The position numbers and the translations under genes were made by a program. A stretch of DNA of 64,000 bases from Schizochytrium sp. TIO01 (Eukaryota; Sar; Bigyra; Thraustochytrida; Thraustochytriidae): the NCBI GenBank assembly GCA_004764695.1, contig SMSO01000031.1, forward strand, positions 2,403,048-2,467,047. Reading direction: 5' to 3'. The notes below the pieces were generated by a model that was not told the origin of the DNA, made no database searches, and saw only the letters and a list, made by a program, of their open reading frames with translations. Position 1 is the first letter of the stretch. Each line of letters starts with the position of its first letter. Below are positions 1 through 11,234 of the stretch, one piece after another.

Positions 1-811
1 ACAGGTACTACGGTAGTACTTACTACAAACGAGAGAAAGAAGCAAAAGCAGGCCAGCTAGAAGGGACAGCTACGACGATGCATTTTCGATAGTTCATTGA
101 ACGAAGGCGTTAAAGCTTATAAACAAAAGTGCCCGCAAACCTAAAGTCCCCCGCCTCTCTCTGTTTCTTCCTCTGCTTGTTCAACCGCGGGATCTTTGCC
201 TGTCTTTCAACAGTTTGCTAGGGATGCTTTCAACTCTCTTGCGACTTTCTTTTCTCTCTGTCTTGAGACTTAGTTGCGTGCCTGTCTTTCTTGAATGAAA
301 CGCGAGAGCTAGCTAGCTACTAAGGTTCGCCCTAGAGAAGAAGGGACCATTTCTAGCATGTTTTGATCTGTTCTTGAAACAACGAGTCTTCCTCAAAAAA
401 GAAAGAAGCGAAGCAGGCATCGAAAGAGCCTGATTTTGGGAGCAGAGCAGCGAATTAAAGCGACGCCGCGGCAGTCGGCAGCTCATCAGTAGGCAGGTAG
501 CTAACTAGGTACGCGCACTGAGTGGCCGCAGGGCTCCCTCCTCTAAAGGAAGGTCTCCTGCGCCGTTTTTTGGGTGGAATGAGCCGAGAGAGAGCGAAAG
601 CTGTGTTGCCGATGCTCTTCTCTCAACGAGTGGCAAAAATGCTCGTTCTGAGGCAGCTTTGAGAAGCAAATCAGGAAGAAGTGTCCCCTCACAGCCGCGA
701 GTACCTCCTCTCGCCACAGTCAAAATATTTCGAGCCCATGTGGGGAGGAAGCAGAGAGGAAAGGATATCTTGAGTCTGTCGGCAAACTCGATGTTGATGT
801 GCGCGAGGGAT

Positions 812-886
812 AAAACAAACAAACAAACAAACAAACAAAACCAAACAAACAAAACCAAACAGACTGACTGACTGACTGACTGACTG

Positions 887-927
<41 letters not shown>
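812..927. repeat. Three abutting tetranucleotide blocks (AAAC, GACT, ACTT)
   Basis: An AAAC-type tract (812-860) passes into a GACT tract (861-888) and then an ACTT tract (887-927). Each block differs from the previous by one or two bases while the 4-base period is kept. This suggests serial slippage amplification of mutated units. Confidence 0.9.
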
Positions 928-1013
928 TCCAACACTCAAGTAAATATAACCAATCAAATAATCGAACAAACTTCTTTATTTTATTACAAACGAGAACCTC
1001 CGAACAGACAAAA

Positions 1014-1107
1014 ACAGACAGACAGACTGACAGACAGACTGACAGACAGACTGACAGACAGACTGATAGACTGACATAACAGACAGACTGACAGACTGAC
1101 AGGCAGT
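1014..1107. repeat. Dodecamer array CAGACAGACTGA
   Basis: About seven imperfect copies of a 12-bp unit, CAGACAGACTGA, itself built from related tetramers. The array is interrupted by a short ATAG/ATAA variation near 1066-1080. Confidence 0.85.
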
Positions 1108-1869
1108 CTGCCGAGTCAGCAGTTCATGATTCTCTTGGCGGTGCTTTGACCAACCTTGGCGGCTGTGGCAGTGAGATCAGTTGCATTTGGGCTTGCACTT
1201 GGTCCTTTTTGATCTTTTCTTGCGAAGATGCAGAAATGAGACTGTCGCTAAGTAATTAGTCGGCGTAATTCTACATTGATGAAGAACAAGAACAACGAAG
1301 CAAAGATTTCTTCTCGATTACATTTTATAAGGCATGGACTTTAGAAGTTGAAAGGACAACATTCCACTCTCTGCCAACATTTTCTGTACAGGTAAGTACT
1401 ACCTACCTATCGAGTGGTGGCTGTCGCAGTGTCGTGAGAATGACAGCTTTGTCAGAGAGTAGATTTTTCGAGTTCTTTGTCGGTTTAAGCATTAAAGATA
1501 TCGACTGAAGAGCTTGATGATACCCTATCGAATCAAGACCTCATGTTTTGTGAATCTAACGGCGCCAAGGTCTGATGAAAACAAGGGCATTGGAGGTTAA
1601 CTGCTACAATTCTTTTTGGCTGTAATATAAGAGTGCTCTATTTTTTGCTCAACTTTATTATATAATAACCCGAAAGCGGACATAGAGCAAGTTATGGCGG
1701 AGATTCTACTTATCGAAGTCTAACTTTTCAATTCCTATTTGCTTTGAATCTATATGAAACCTTCATTTTCTAGTATTTTTAAAGGTTTTGTTTCGAAAAA
1801 GGATAAAAAACAAAAATAAAACAAAGAAATATTATGTAAAAGTTAGACATTTTTAGTTATTTGATTAAT

Positions 1870-1934
1870 TTTTCTTTAAAAAAAAAAAAGGAATGAATGA
1901 ATGAATGAATGAATGAATTAATTAATTAATTAAT
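1870..1934. repeat. AT island ending in GAAT and TTAA repeats
   Basis: An A-rich run is followed by seven GAAT units and then by ATTA/TTAA units. It closes one of the recurrent AT-only islands. Confidence 0.8.
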
Positions 1935-2972
1935 GAGTAGGCCTAACTATCAGCTTGCCTAGGTGGCAAATCGACTCAGATTTTAAAATACAAATAGGCT
2001 ACTTCAAGGAAGGCGGAGCGAGAGGAAGCATTAATGATAACAATAAGTGCGCAAAAAAGCCTTCTCACCTCAGTGTGTAGTTATAAGATTGGCAAGTAAA
2101 CACTGGCAACAATAAAAGAGGGCACAACTAGCCAACAACTGCATAAGCAGTAGGTGCGTATGCAGATAGATAGGAAGAACCTTCCACCTGCTTTTAATCG
2201 CCCTCAGAAGCGCCTAAAAGCAGCAGCGAAAAACTAAAAACCAGCCATGCAAGCGTTGCATTTATAGAGCGCGTCAACCCGCAACGTTTCCAGCAGACCC
2301 ATCCGTGAGGAGAACCTTCTTCTAGCTACAGCCCGCAGTGCTCCTCCAGAGGCAGCTGAGAAGAAGCGAACGAGGCCTTTCCTCCGAGTGGAGACAGAGA
2401 CATTGGGTCCAGTGCAGACTTTCTCTCCCTCTCTCCCTGCCAGCAATCCAGTCAGCTGGAAAGACTTGAGTAATTTTTGCATAGAACAGACAGCACTGTG
2501 TCTGACTGAATATAGAAGTGACGGTAGAGTTGGCCGGAGCACCTGCACAGCGAAGCCAAACGACGGTCAAACAGAGGGAAAAGAGACCGCAGCAGCAAGT
2601 AAAAGTAGAGGCTTCAGAGGCTATGTATTGAGGGGCGGATATCCAACGGCGACAGAGAAGGATCGGCATGCATGCGAGCGAGAAGGTTGAGGCGTGCGTG
2701 GTCAACGGGACATGGCGGAGTCGCGTGGCAGCTCCTCGTGAGGCAAGTCTAGCTCTATAACGCTTCTCCTCAGAACAGAATCGGCAAAGTTGAAAGCTAG
2801 CTGTGGGGGGCAAGTTGAAGTGAGTGGCTCGTGCAGGCGAGCAGAACTTTATAAGTACAAGAAAGACAGAGAGGGGAGGCTGCTAAAAGAAGAGGCGAAA
2901 GAAGTACTATAAAACGGAGGTAGGCAGGCAGGCTCCTAGGGCCACGGTGAAGGGGGGATAGCTAGCTGCTGC

Positions 2973-3029
2973 TGGATGGATAGACAGATGGAGGGAGGGA
3001 GGATGGAGGGATGGATGGACGGATGGATG
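2973..3029. repeat. GGAT/GGAG tetranucleotide tract
   Basis: Degenerate GGAT repeats with GGAG and GACG variants. A CCAG tract follows at about 3177-3203. Confidence 0.75.
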
Positions 3030-3478
3030 CGTGCAAATAGATAGTTTGAGGACCGCCGTCGAGATGGCCCAAGAGAGCTCGAGGCCTTGGGCAAAAAGGC
3101 GCAGAAAGTCAGCAAGTCAGCCAGGGTATCAGGCAGCCAGCCAGTCGCCCAGGCCATCCAGCTAGAGAGCCTTCAGCCAGCCAGCCAGCCGATAACCAGC
3201 CAGGAGACCATCACTGTAGGCCGGAGAGAAGGTTCATTTCGAAAACTGTCGAGGTAGAGAGAGAATAATAGACGTACTTGCCAATTTCACGTTCTTAACG
3301 CTGTTGTAATTCCAGCCGTAATAGATGGGTCAGGCACCACAGGCATTTCATTTTCCTGGAGTGAGTAGCTATGTAAAAATGATCCTTTTTTTCAGACAAG
3401 CGGGTGTATATTATAACTAAGTTGCATTATTCAAAATCCAGAGTGGTATCGATTTTGGCGAAGAATCCGAGCCGTGCC

Positions 3479-3600
<122 letters not shown>

Positions 3601-3610
3601 CCAATTAGTG

Positions 3611-3834
3611 ATTTCTTTCATTCTTTCATTCTTTCATTCTTTCATTCTTTCATTCTTTCATTCTTTCATTCTTTCTTTCTTGCTTGCTATTCTTTCTTGC
3701 TTGCTTGCTTGCTTTTCTTGTTATTCCTTTCTTTCCTTCTTTCTTTTTTTCTTTGCTATTCTTGCTCTTCTTGCTTTTCTTGTTGTTCTTTTCTTGCTTT
3801 ACTTTCTTGCTTTATTTTCTTGCTATTCTTGCAA
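3611..3834. repeat. CTTTCATT octamer array grading into a pyrimidine-rich tract
   Basis: About eight CTTTCATT units (to about 3675) grade into CTTT, CTTG and TTCTTG units up to about 3834. The + strand is almost free of G and A over about 200 bp. The hydrophobic open frames read from it are translated repeat, not genes. Confidence 0.9.
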
Positions 3835-5840
3835 TCGCTGGACAATGGAACGCAGAAGAGCCTGACTAAAGTTAGGCTGTGGCGATATTTGCTCAGAACT
3901 TAGACAGAAAGTCAATGTCGTTTCTTCGAATACGCCGATGGGTTTAGTCTGCAGTCACAGTGAGGGCGGCAAAAGGTAGGCAGAATGGTAGTACTCGACG
4001 GGGAAAGAAAGTCCTTCCACTGCGGACTGCGGCGATTGTTTATTTCTCATTTTGGAATCTTATTTTAGTAGTATACTGTAGCAGAATTTCAGTCACGAAA
4101 GTTGAAGAAAGCTTGTGCAAGGACTACGTCGTAGGTACATACTTCCACCACTGCCTAAGGCGACACATACCTCAGCAGGTGAGCGAATGTCTATTTTCCT
4201 TATATAAGAAGGGCTTTGCGATGCGGAGCACATAATTTAGATACACCAAGGATTGAGTCGCCTCTAAGCTTTCATATCGAAACTGGCTTTTGTATGTAAT
4301 TATTACTCTCTTATTATTCTTTAGAAAAAGGAATAACTTTTTTTGCTAATTTTTTTTTATAATAGAGGGATAAAAATAGAGGGAGATATCATATAGCACT
4401 TTTTAAAATTGAGAGATGAATGCTAAAATAAGAAACAGAGAGAGGAGCACTTCGATTTGAGGGATCGTAAAAGCTTCTGTCAGCTGGGGCGTTTGTTATT
4501 TCTGTAAGGTCTAGTACTCATAGTATTCATTAGATTTGAAGATGTTTTTGCCGGCGGCAATCTACCTACCTTAGGCGCCCATAGGGGAAAAGTCAACCAC
4601 CTTCCCTGGCGGCGTTTTTGTTCCTCCTTTCTGTTTTGTGTCTTATAGAAAGTAATATAGTTTCAATCTGGACGAAATGAATGTAGAGAAGTCTTTAACT
4701 ACCTAGATACCTAAAAGCTCAACGTGCTGAAAGTTTTTAATATATATTTTTTTTGCAGTAGTAGCTGTTATCGTTGTAATTCAGCTCCCTGCAGTACACT
4801 CAAAATTTGGCCTTTCAGACTTCCATTAAAACTTATTTTGGTATACGCACTGCTCTGATACAATGCACACCACACGAGTTATGCTGACCTTGTATTTGCA
4901 GTTTTATAGCTTTTGAAAGAACAAAGGTGGAAGGAAGAAGGGCACGATCTTTTCTTTCTTCATTAAATGAAATCGAATAAACATATCATGCTCGTTCGGA
5001 ATCGAGCTAATTTTTGGATTTCTTGGATTGGAAAACACTTTTATTTTTATCTCTATTTTTATTCTTAAATACCGTTCGCAAGCCTGGAACTGGGTTCGCA
5101 CGCCTGGTATATATATATATATATTGTCTCTTTTGAATCGTTGGCTCTCTCTCGCTCTCTCTCTTTTCAGGACGATGATACCTATCGCCGTCAACCTTAG
5201 TTCAAACATCTTCCGTAATTTTAACAATAACATAACAAAGAAATAGTTGGTTTGGATGTCTTTAGACTGAGACAACTCAGGACCCCAAAGGCCCTTGAGT
5301 GCACGCGTGCCGCCAAAGCAAGCGCTGCGCTGCGCTATGCGGAGGACAACAAGCTGGTCGACCGGGTTTTCGCCGATTCCTCCGGCGATCTCTGTCGAAG
5401 TCGAACTCGAAGTCGAACTCGTTCTCGCAGTCAGTCAGTCACTCGGTCAGTCAGTCTGAGACTTCGTGAGCAGAGTCTGTCTCTGCTGCGGTCTGTGCCA
5501 AGATGGATGCGGAAGACCGCCCCGCCCGCTCAAAAGAGACTGAGGATTCGCAATTTTGCCGACACCTTAAGTCGGCCTGACCTTCCTGTTCAGGTTTCTT
5601 TCGGCAAATTAAGAAGAAACTTGAGGAGGCTGAGGAGGCGGCGCTCCAACAGGACGAGCAAGCATGTGGCGGGGCCGGCACAGGCCTGCCTCCGAAAGGC
5701 GGGGGACGAGAGGCTGCGAGATCTGACTGTTGAGGTGGAAGGCCGGCGCCGACCAGCAAGACGACGATGGCTTTGGGCCTTGCTTGGACGAAAGCTCGGG
5801 TTTTCTGGGGCGACGTGTGTTTATTTCCTTTTCTTTTACG

Positions 5841-5877
5841 GTTGTTTGTTTGTTTGTTTGTTTGTTTGTTTGTTTAT
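5841..5877. repeat. TTTG microsatellite
   Basis: About nine TTTG units ending in TTTATGATGATGA. The same motif, or its complement AAAC, recurs at 812 and 24244. Confidence 0.9.
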
Positions 5878-7000
5878 GATGATGAGGGAGGGCAAGTCGA
5901 GGAAGCTGGTCTTTCAGGTCTTTCGAGTTTCGTACGCAGCAAGACGTCTTTCATTTCCGCTGTAACGATTGCGAAAACATGAGAGTACTGGGAACTCCTT
6001 GCTAACAAACAGAGCGAAACTCGTTCTGAGAGTCGAAGGATCGCTGCCGACAGGGCTCTCCTCTTAATTTTGAAGTACTGAGGTCCTCGCATGTTTTCGA
6101 GGCTCGAGCTTACGGCACGGCCCTCCCTCCTCCCTAAATAAAAATAACTAATAAATAAATGAATAAATCAATCAAATAAATGAATAAATAATAACAAAGA
6201 AGGCTCTATTTCTTGAAATTCATGTTTTCCCACAGCCAAAATTCGAATTTGATATATAAATATGCGAAACAACGTGGTTCTTTGAATGCGAAGTTTCTGC
6301 GAAGTTTTAGAAATAAGCTAACAGGACAAAAGTTTATTCATTTTTGGAAAGAGTCGGAGAGCAGCACATTTTAGCTTTCGATAGATCTACCTCAAAAGAC
6401 TGCATTGTTTGCGGTGGCCGAGAGAGCAGGCACTACCATATTTCCCGTACTTGCTTTGCAAGTTATGCAGGTATTCTTGTTCTATCGCAAAGCATCAAAT
6501 GAATTGCTTTTTTTCGTTTCTATTCCCTCAAGTTGCTTTATACTGGTCGCACTGCTCTAACCGTCGTCTCGAGACCATGCTAGCGTTTCGCTATTATTAT
6601 TACTACTACCTCTACTCCTTCTACCAGTATCGATGCGTCCTAATAAACGGTAAATGTCGAATTCCACTGTTCATGCCTATCTTCAAAAGCAAGCATCTAC
6701 AAGCGCCCCCATGCTTGGCTAGTCAATCGCTTATGTAAGCATGGCAAGCCTTGCGCACCTCACTGCCATAAGAGAGAGGGAAGAAGAAAAACACCGACTG
6801 GTCAGCTTTATCTGCTACCACCTCTGGACACGCTGCTGAGATCTCTCAGCCGTCGCATTCCCTTTTCCTCGTTGAAACTTTTGAAAGCATTCGTATCATT
6901 AAAATGATAATAATAACCGTGGCTTCTTTCACACTCTAGGGTAGTATAGTTCCGACGCATCTCCTTCTTCCTACTGTTGCTAGCTAGCTACTAGCATTCA

Positions 7001-7085
7001 TTGAATTGAATTGAATTTTATTTGAGTTTGGTTTGGTTTGGTTTATTCTTTTCTAATCTAATCTAATTTAATTTAATCTAATCTG
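7001..7085. repeat. Pentanucleotide mosaic (GAATT, TTGGT, CTAAT, TTAAT)
   Basis: Successive blocks of five-base units change sequence but mostly keep the 5-base register: GAATT x3, TTGGT x3, CTAAT and TTAAT. It is one of several pentamer mosaics in the window. Confidence 0.8.
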
Positions 7086-7166
7086 TCTACGTAAAGCGCA
7101 ACACTCGAAAGGCAGTAACAGCATCGAAGCTGATGCCAACCAACCAATGCACAGACAGGGCTTTGG

Positions 7167-7267
7167 CCAGCCAGCCAGCCAGCCAGCCAGCGAGCGAGCC
7201 AGCCAGCCACCAAGCGAGGACTCCTGCCAAGGTTGCCAAGGTTGCCAAGGTTGCCAAGGTTGCCAAG
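7167..7267. repeat. CAGC tetramers followed by a CAAGGTTGC nonamer array
   Basis: CAGC/GAGC tetramers (7167-7209) are followed by four to five perfect copies of the 9-mer CAAGGTTGC (about 7225-7267). Because 9 is a multiple of 3, the array reads as a repeating tripeptide in any frame. This explains the spurious open frames on both strands here. Confidence 0.9.
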
Positions 7268-8584
7268 TCCCGTAGCCAAGTTGGCCTGGGTCGCGAAGGT
7301 GCCTCGTGCCAGTTCGCAGTGGAAGGAAATAAAATGTGCATTGCGGTGGGCAGTGTCAGAATAATAACAGCATTCATTCCTTCATCAAAGCCTGAGACTG
7401 CCTGGCATGAAGAACTTTGGGACACTTGGTGGTACTTGGAGTTAGATTGGCTTTAGATCTCGGGTGCTCTGCTCTGCTGTCAGGAGGCACATCGCCGCAT
7501 AAAAGGAATGGCCTCCCAGAGCCTGTCTTTTCGGCGAAATGAAGATCTCTGGAGGAATGAGTTTGCGAAGGCTTGCTGCATATGCAATCAGAATTGATGT
7601 TTTTATGTAGAATGCACGAGAATAACTTCAGACACACACTTTCGAAATGGGTCTGAGGGAGGCCTTGAAGAAAGGAAGTAGAAGAAAAATACCGGCTCAA
7701 CTGTCGTCGCTAAAGATCTCCAGAGATTGTGGGAAATAAATGAATGAATGAATGAATGAATAAATAAATAAATGCAAGGCGTGTTTTGCTGTTTGGGCCG
7801 CAGACCAACTAACTAGGCCTGGCCTCTGCTCCGGCCTATACCTCTGCTGCCTCCCCTGGGTTTGCTTCCCTTCTGCATGCACATTGCTGCCGCCCTATTT
7901 TAACACTCGCTCTTCCTTACAGTCGCTAGTTCTTCAAGATCTTACTCATTCACCCGTTTCCATTTTCGCATTGATACAATCAAAAGAATCGTTCTTCTTT
8001 TTCTTTTTTTTAATTAAGCCGTCTTACATGCAATAAATAAACCTCTGACTGTTTTTCGTCTTTGACCCTTTTTCGTCTTTGAAAGTTAAACCGCAAAAAA
8101 TCTTGAAAGGATGATGAATGAATCTTGGCCACGCACAAAACCCCTCCTCCATACCCGACGCTGATGCCCCCCCCTATCTCCAGAGCCGCCATCTCCCGCT
8201 CTCCTACCCGTCCACTCGCCCCGCCGTCGGCTTGCTCGCTTGCGTGCATACTCGCTCAGCCGTTGTAAGGCCTCGAAGAACTTTCTGAATAAATAAACAA
8301 TTAAATAATGTTAAATAAATGAACAAATCAATAAATGCCCTCCTGACTGGTCTAGTCTCTAGAGGCGCATTATATGCAGTGAGTGAGTGCTGCCTCGCTT
8401 CCCTGTAACAGCCAAGCTGTAGGTGCGAGAATGAGAGAGAGCGAGAGAGAGAATATGAGTGATGAGAGAGAGAGAGAGAGAAAGTGCGTCTCTCGCTCAA
8501 CCGCTACTCCACTCCGAGGAGAAGCCCCGAAAAGGAGGCCGCGACGCCTGCCTCTGCAGCATTTTGCCGACTTGGCCTCGTTGG

Positions 8585-8617
8585 CTACATACGTACGTAC
8601 GTACATATATATATACA
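8585..8617. repeat. ACGT tetramers passing into a TA tract
   Basis: ACGTACGTACGTAC followed by ATATATATATA. It is self-complementary and could extrude as a small cruciform. Confidence 0.7.
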
Positions 8618-8980
8618 GCAGGAATGGTCCCAGTACGCGGCAGAAGCGATGGCAACGAAACGAAGGCGCTCGCGAATTAGGACCTGAGATGATGGATGTG
8701 GTCTGAGTGGTGGTTACGGGTGTGGGCGGAGAAAGTAGAGCCCCAAGTTAAGCTAAGTTAAGTTGTTTCAGGCCCATCTAAGTCATGTTATGTCAAGTCA
8801 AGGCAGTTCTAGATATAACTTTGCAAAGTGGCGAGGTGAGTAAGGTTAGTTCAAGGCTCACAGAATAATAAGCTTGGAAGCCTGAGGTTTAGTAGACAAC
8901 TTGGCCAAGTTGTCGAAAAGGCTGGAAAGCGTAGGCATCGCAAATAAGCTAACTGGTGCAATTTCTTGCTCGCGTTGACT

Positions 8981-9061
8981 CAACTCAAGTTAGCTCAACT
9001 CAACTCAACTCAACTCAACTCAACTCAACTCAACTCAACTCAACTCAACTCAAGTTAGCTC
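8981..9061. repeat. CAACT pentamer array with 16-bp terminal direct repeats
   Basis: About ten CAACT units are flanked on each side by the same 16-mer, CAACTCAAGTTAGCTC (8981-8996 and 9046-9061, offset 65 bp). The flanks are themselves related to the repeat unit. Confidence 0.85.
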
Positions 9062-9195
9062 GTCTGACTTCAATCCGGAGGCGCAGAAAGAAACTACAGA
9101 CTTATTGCCCGGTACCGTGTGCTTGCTTGCTTTCTTGTAGCAGATCGAAGCAAATCTTTGCAGCAGATTTAGACATAAGCAACTCGCTGGCAGGA

Positions 9196-9240
9196 ATGGA
9201 ATGGAATGGAATGGAGTGGAGTGGAGTGGAGTGGAGTGGA
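9196..9240. repeat. Pentamer mosaic GGAAT then GGAGT
   Basis: Four GGAAT units switch to about five GGAGT units without losing phase. A single A-to-G change appears to have been amplified. Confidence 0.9.
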
Positions 9241-9501
9241 GGGAGGCGCTTAAAGCGGAACGGTAGGGTGACAGTTTTGGTCACTGCGGTTGAGTGCGGG
9301 CATGATTTGCTGCAGAGGACTCGATCCTGCCGCAGAGAACAGCACTTCTTCCGCAGAGTGCCTGCGTGGGGGGCTCGTGTTGGCCGGGGCCATCGCCCTC
9401 GCGGCAGGCAGTCGAGAGAGAGCTCTACGCGAAGGCGAGATGCAGCTTCTTCAAAGGTCCGTGCATTGAACCCCAACTGAGAAGGGCTTACGCCGATGAA
9501 G

Positions 9502-9513
9502 GAGCTCGTGCTT

Positions 9514-9552
<39 letters not shown>
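9502..9552. repeat. GTGCTC hexanucleotide array
   Basis: About eight GTGCTC units with one T-for-C variant near the start. Translation gives Val-Leu, Arg-Ala or His-Glu dipeptide runs on either strand, which inflates open frames here. Confidence 0.9.
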
Positions 9553-9828
9553 GTACTGCCGGAGAAGTTGGTGGTGCTCGTAAGGAGGACAAGAACGCGG
9601 AAGCGGGGGGGGTGGTCGTACAGGATGGCAGCAGAGAGCACCGACAGGAAAGACGGCGCAAGTTTGTTGGATGGGTTCGCGATGGGGACGTCCGCCGTAC
9701 GCTCTCCCTCTGCTGCCTCCGTCTCCGCCTCCGATTGGAGTTGGTGAGGTCGAGCGCAGAAGGTCTGCGCGAGGGTGCGCGGGTTTCCAGGAGTAGAGGA
9801 CGAATGATGCTTGTAACGGAGGGCTCTC

Positions 9829-9881
9829 GAATTGAATCGAATCGAATCGAATCGAATTGCATTGCATTGCATTGCATTGCA
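9829..9881. repeat. Pentamer mosaic GAATC then GCATT
   Basis: GAATT, then four GAATC, then GAATT and four GCATT units in one continuous 5-base register. Confidence 0.9.
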
Positions 9882-11234
9882 GACAACGCATGCGCCGTGG
9901 ATGGCCGGCCTGCCATGTTTGCTTGCGGACTTCTCTGCTCTGCTCTTCTCTTCTCGCCTCGCCAGGCTACTTTCTCGCGCATGGCGCCCCGGATCGTTGA
10001 ACGAACTGCCGCCCCAACCAATCCCAAAGCAGCTCGGTCAGAAACGATGCAAGATGGCCATGTCCTGCCTGCCTCTCGTTCTTCTGGAGGCGAAGGGAGA
10101 TAGATACCGTGCCATCGCAAAACAAGCAATGGCACAGAGCTGCGAATGGGCCACGAGGGGAGGAAAGGCGCGAAGCTGCGATGAACAGACAGAAGAGCAG
10201 AGTTCGGCAGTGCTGTATCTATCGATGTATCGATGTATCTACGTATCGACTGCGAGCATAAAGTCCAATTCGCTCGAAATCGCCTGCTCGTTCTGGGGCG
10301 CTTGGATAACTAACTCCTCAGGGTCTTTCGACCCCACAGTCGCTTCTAGGTTTGCATCCACACCACACAGCAAACTGCTACAGGGCCTACAGGGCCTACA
10401 GTGCCCCGCACTAGTGCGTAACGGCTCTGATGGATTGGGACGTGCGACCCCTCACGTTTGAAGAAGTTGAAAGAAAAACACCGAGGAGAAGCGGCTGATC
10501 TGATTCTTCTTACGTATACCGTTTCATGTGCAACACAGCCTTGTTGATACCGTTGACTTGGTTGAGGACTCTTTGAGCGCGATGACATTTTGTTGTTTGA
10601 GTCTATGGATTCGGGGAGCTCGACTAGTATTAAAGCTGCAACAAAATGAGTTGAAACGCTCGACATGGAGAGCATAGGGCTATGTGCAATGCTGCCAATG
10701 TGCGAGGAAGCAATGCCGCTCCGAAAGTTAACCCCTCTCAGAATCTCTTAGTCCATTGGTAATCCAGGCTCTCAAGGTGTATGCCCTTCAATGTGTATTA
10801 TTAATGTCTGTTTACTTTACAATTTTTTAGTAGTCACTGACGTTTAAGCACCAGGTACGAAGTTCTTTAAAGATCAGCTAGAACAGAAAAGGTGTGTATT
10901 TCTATGTTCTAACTCCTTGGAAAGCTATTCATCGGACTTTGCTCTACTTAACGTTCTCAGATTCCTCAAAGCGATCAATTGAACATGTAAAGTGGCTCTG
11001 ACCCTGGAATAGCTTCAGCATCATACTTACGTCACATATCTTGCATAAACACTGCACTCTGCTCATTTAATACCTGCATCAAAACCGCCGGTCGACCAGG
11101 TAGTACTGCCTTCCTTGGTGGCAGCACTGGCCTCAAATTCATACCTTTTTTTATGCTACTCAAAGGTTGTGGCCACCAGAGTCCTGGATTTTGTCGAGTC
11201 TCTTCCCATTTTTGGTCAGCATACATACGTTCTT

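Noticed and set aside
2650-2690. ACAGAGAAGGATCGGCATG resembles the U6 snRNA core
   Set aside because: Several mismatches to the invariant U6 core, and no U6-like 5' stem, 3' tail or T-run. Treated as chance similarity.
3608-3903. Hydrophobic open frames that resemble membrane proteins
   Set aside because: The leucine/phenylalanine content comes entirely from the CTTT/CATT pyrimidine repeat, and several frames are equally hydrophobic.
5252-5965. 237-codon + strand open frame
   Set aside because: It starts at a TTG, contains Arg-Ser and Cys-Leu-Phe-Val repeats from tandem DNA, and has no recognisable domain.
9102-10135. Long overlapping open frames (up to about 256 codons) on both strands
   Set aside because: They are translations of the pentamer and hexamer repeats (Ser/Ile/Arg, His-Glu, Arg-Ala runs) open on both strands at once. 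No domain or consistent start is seen.
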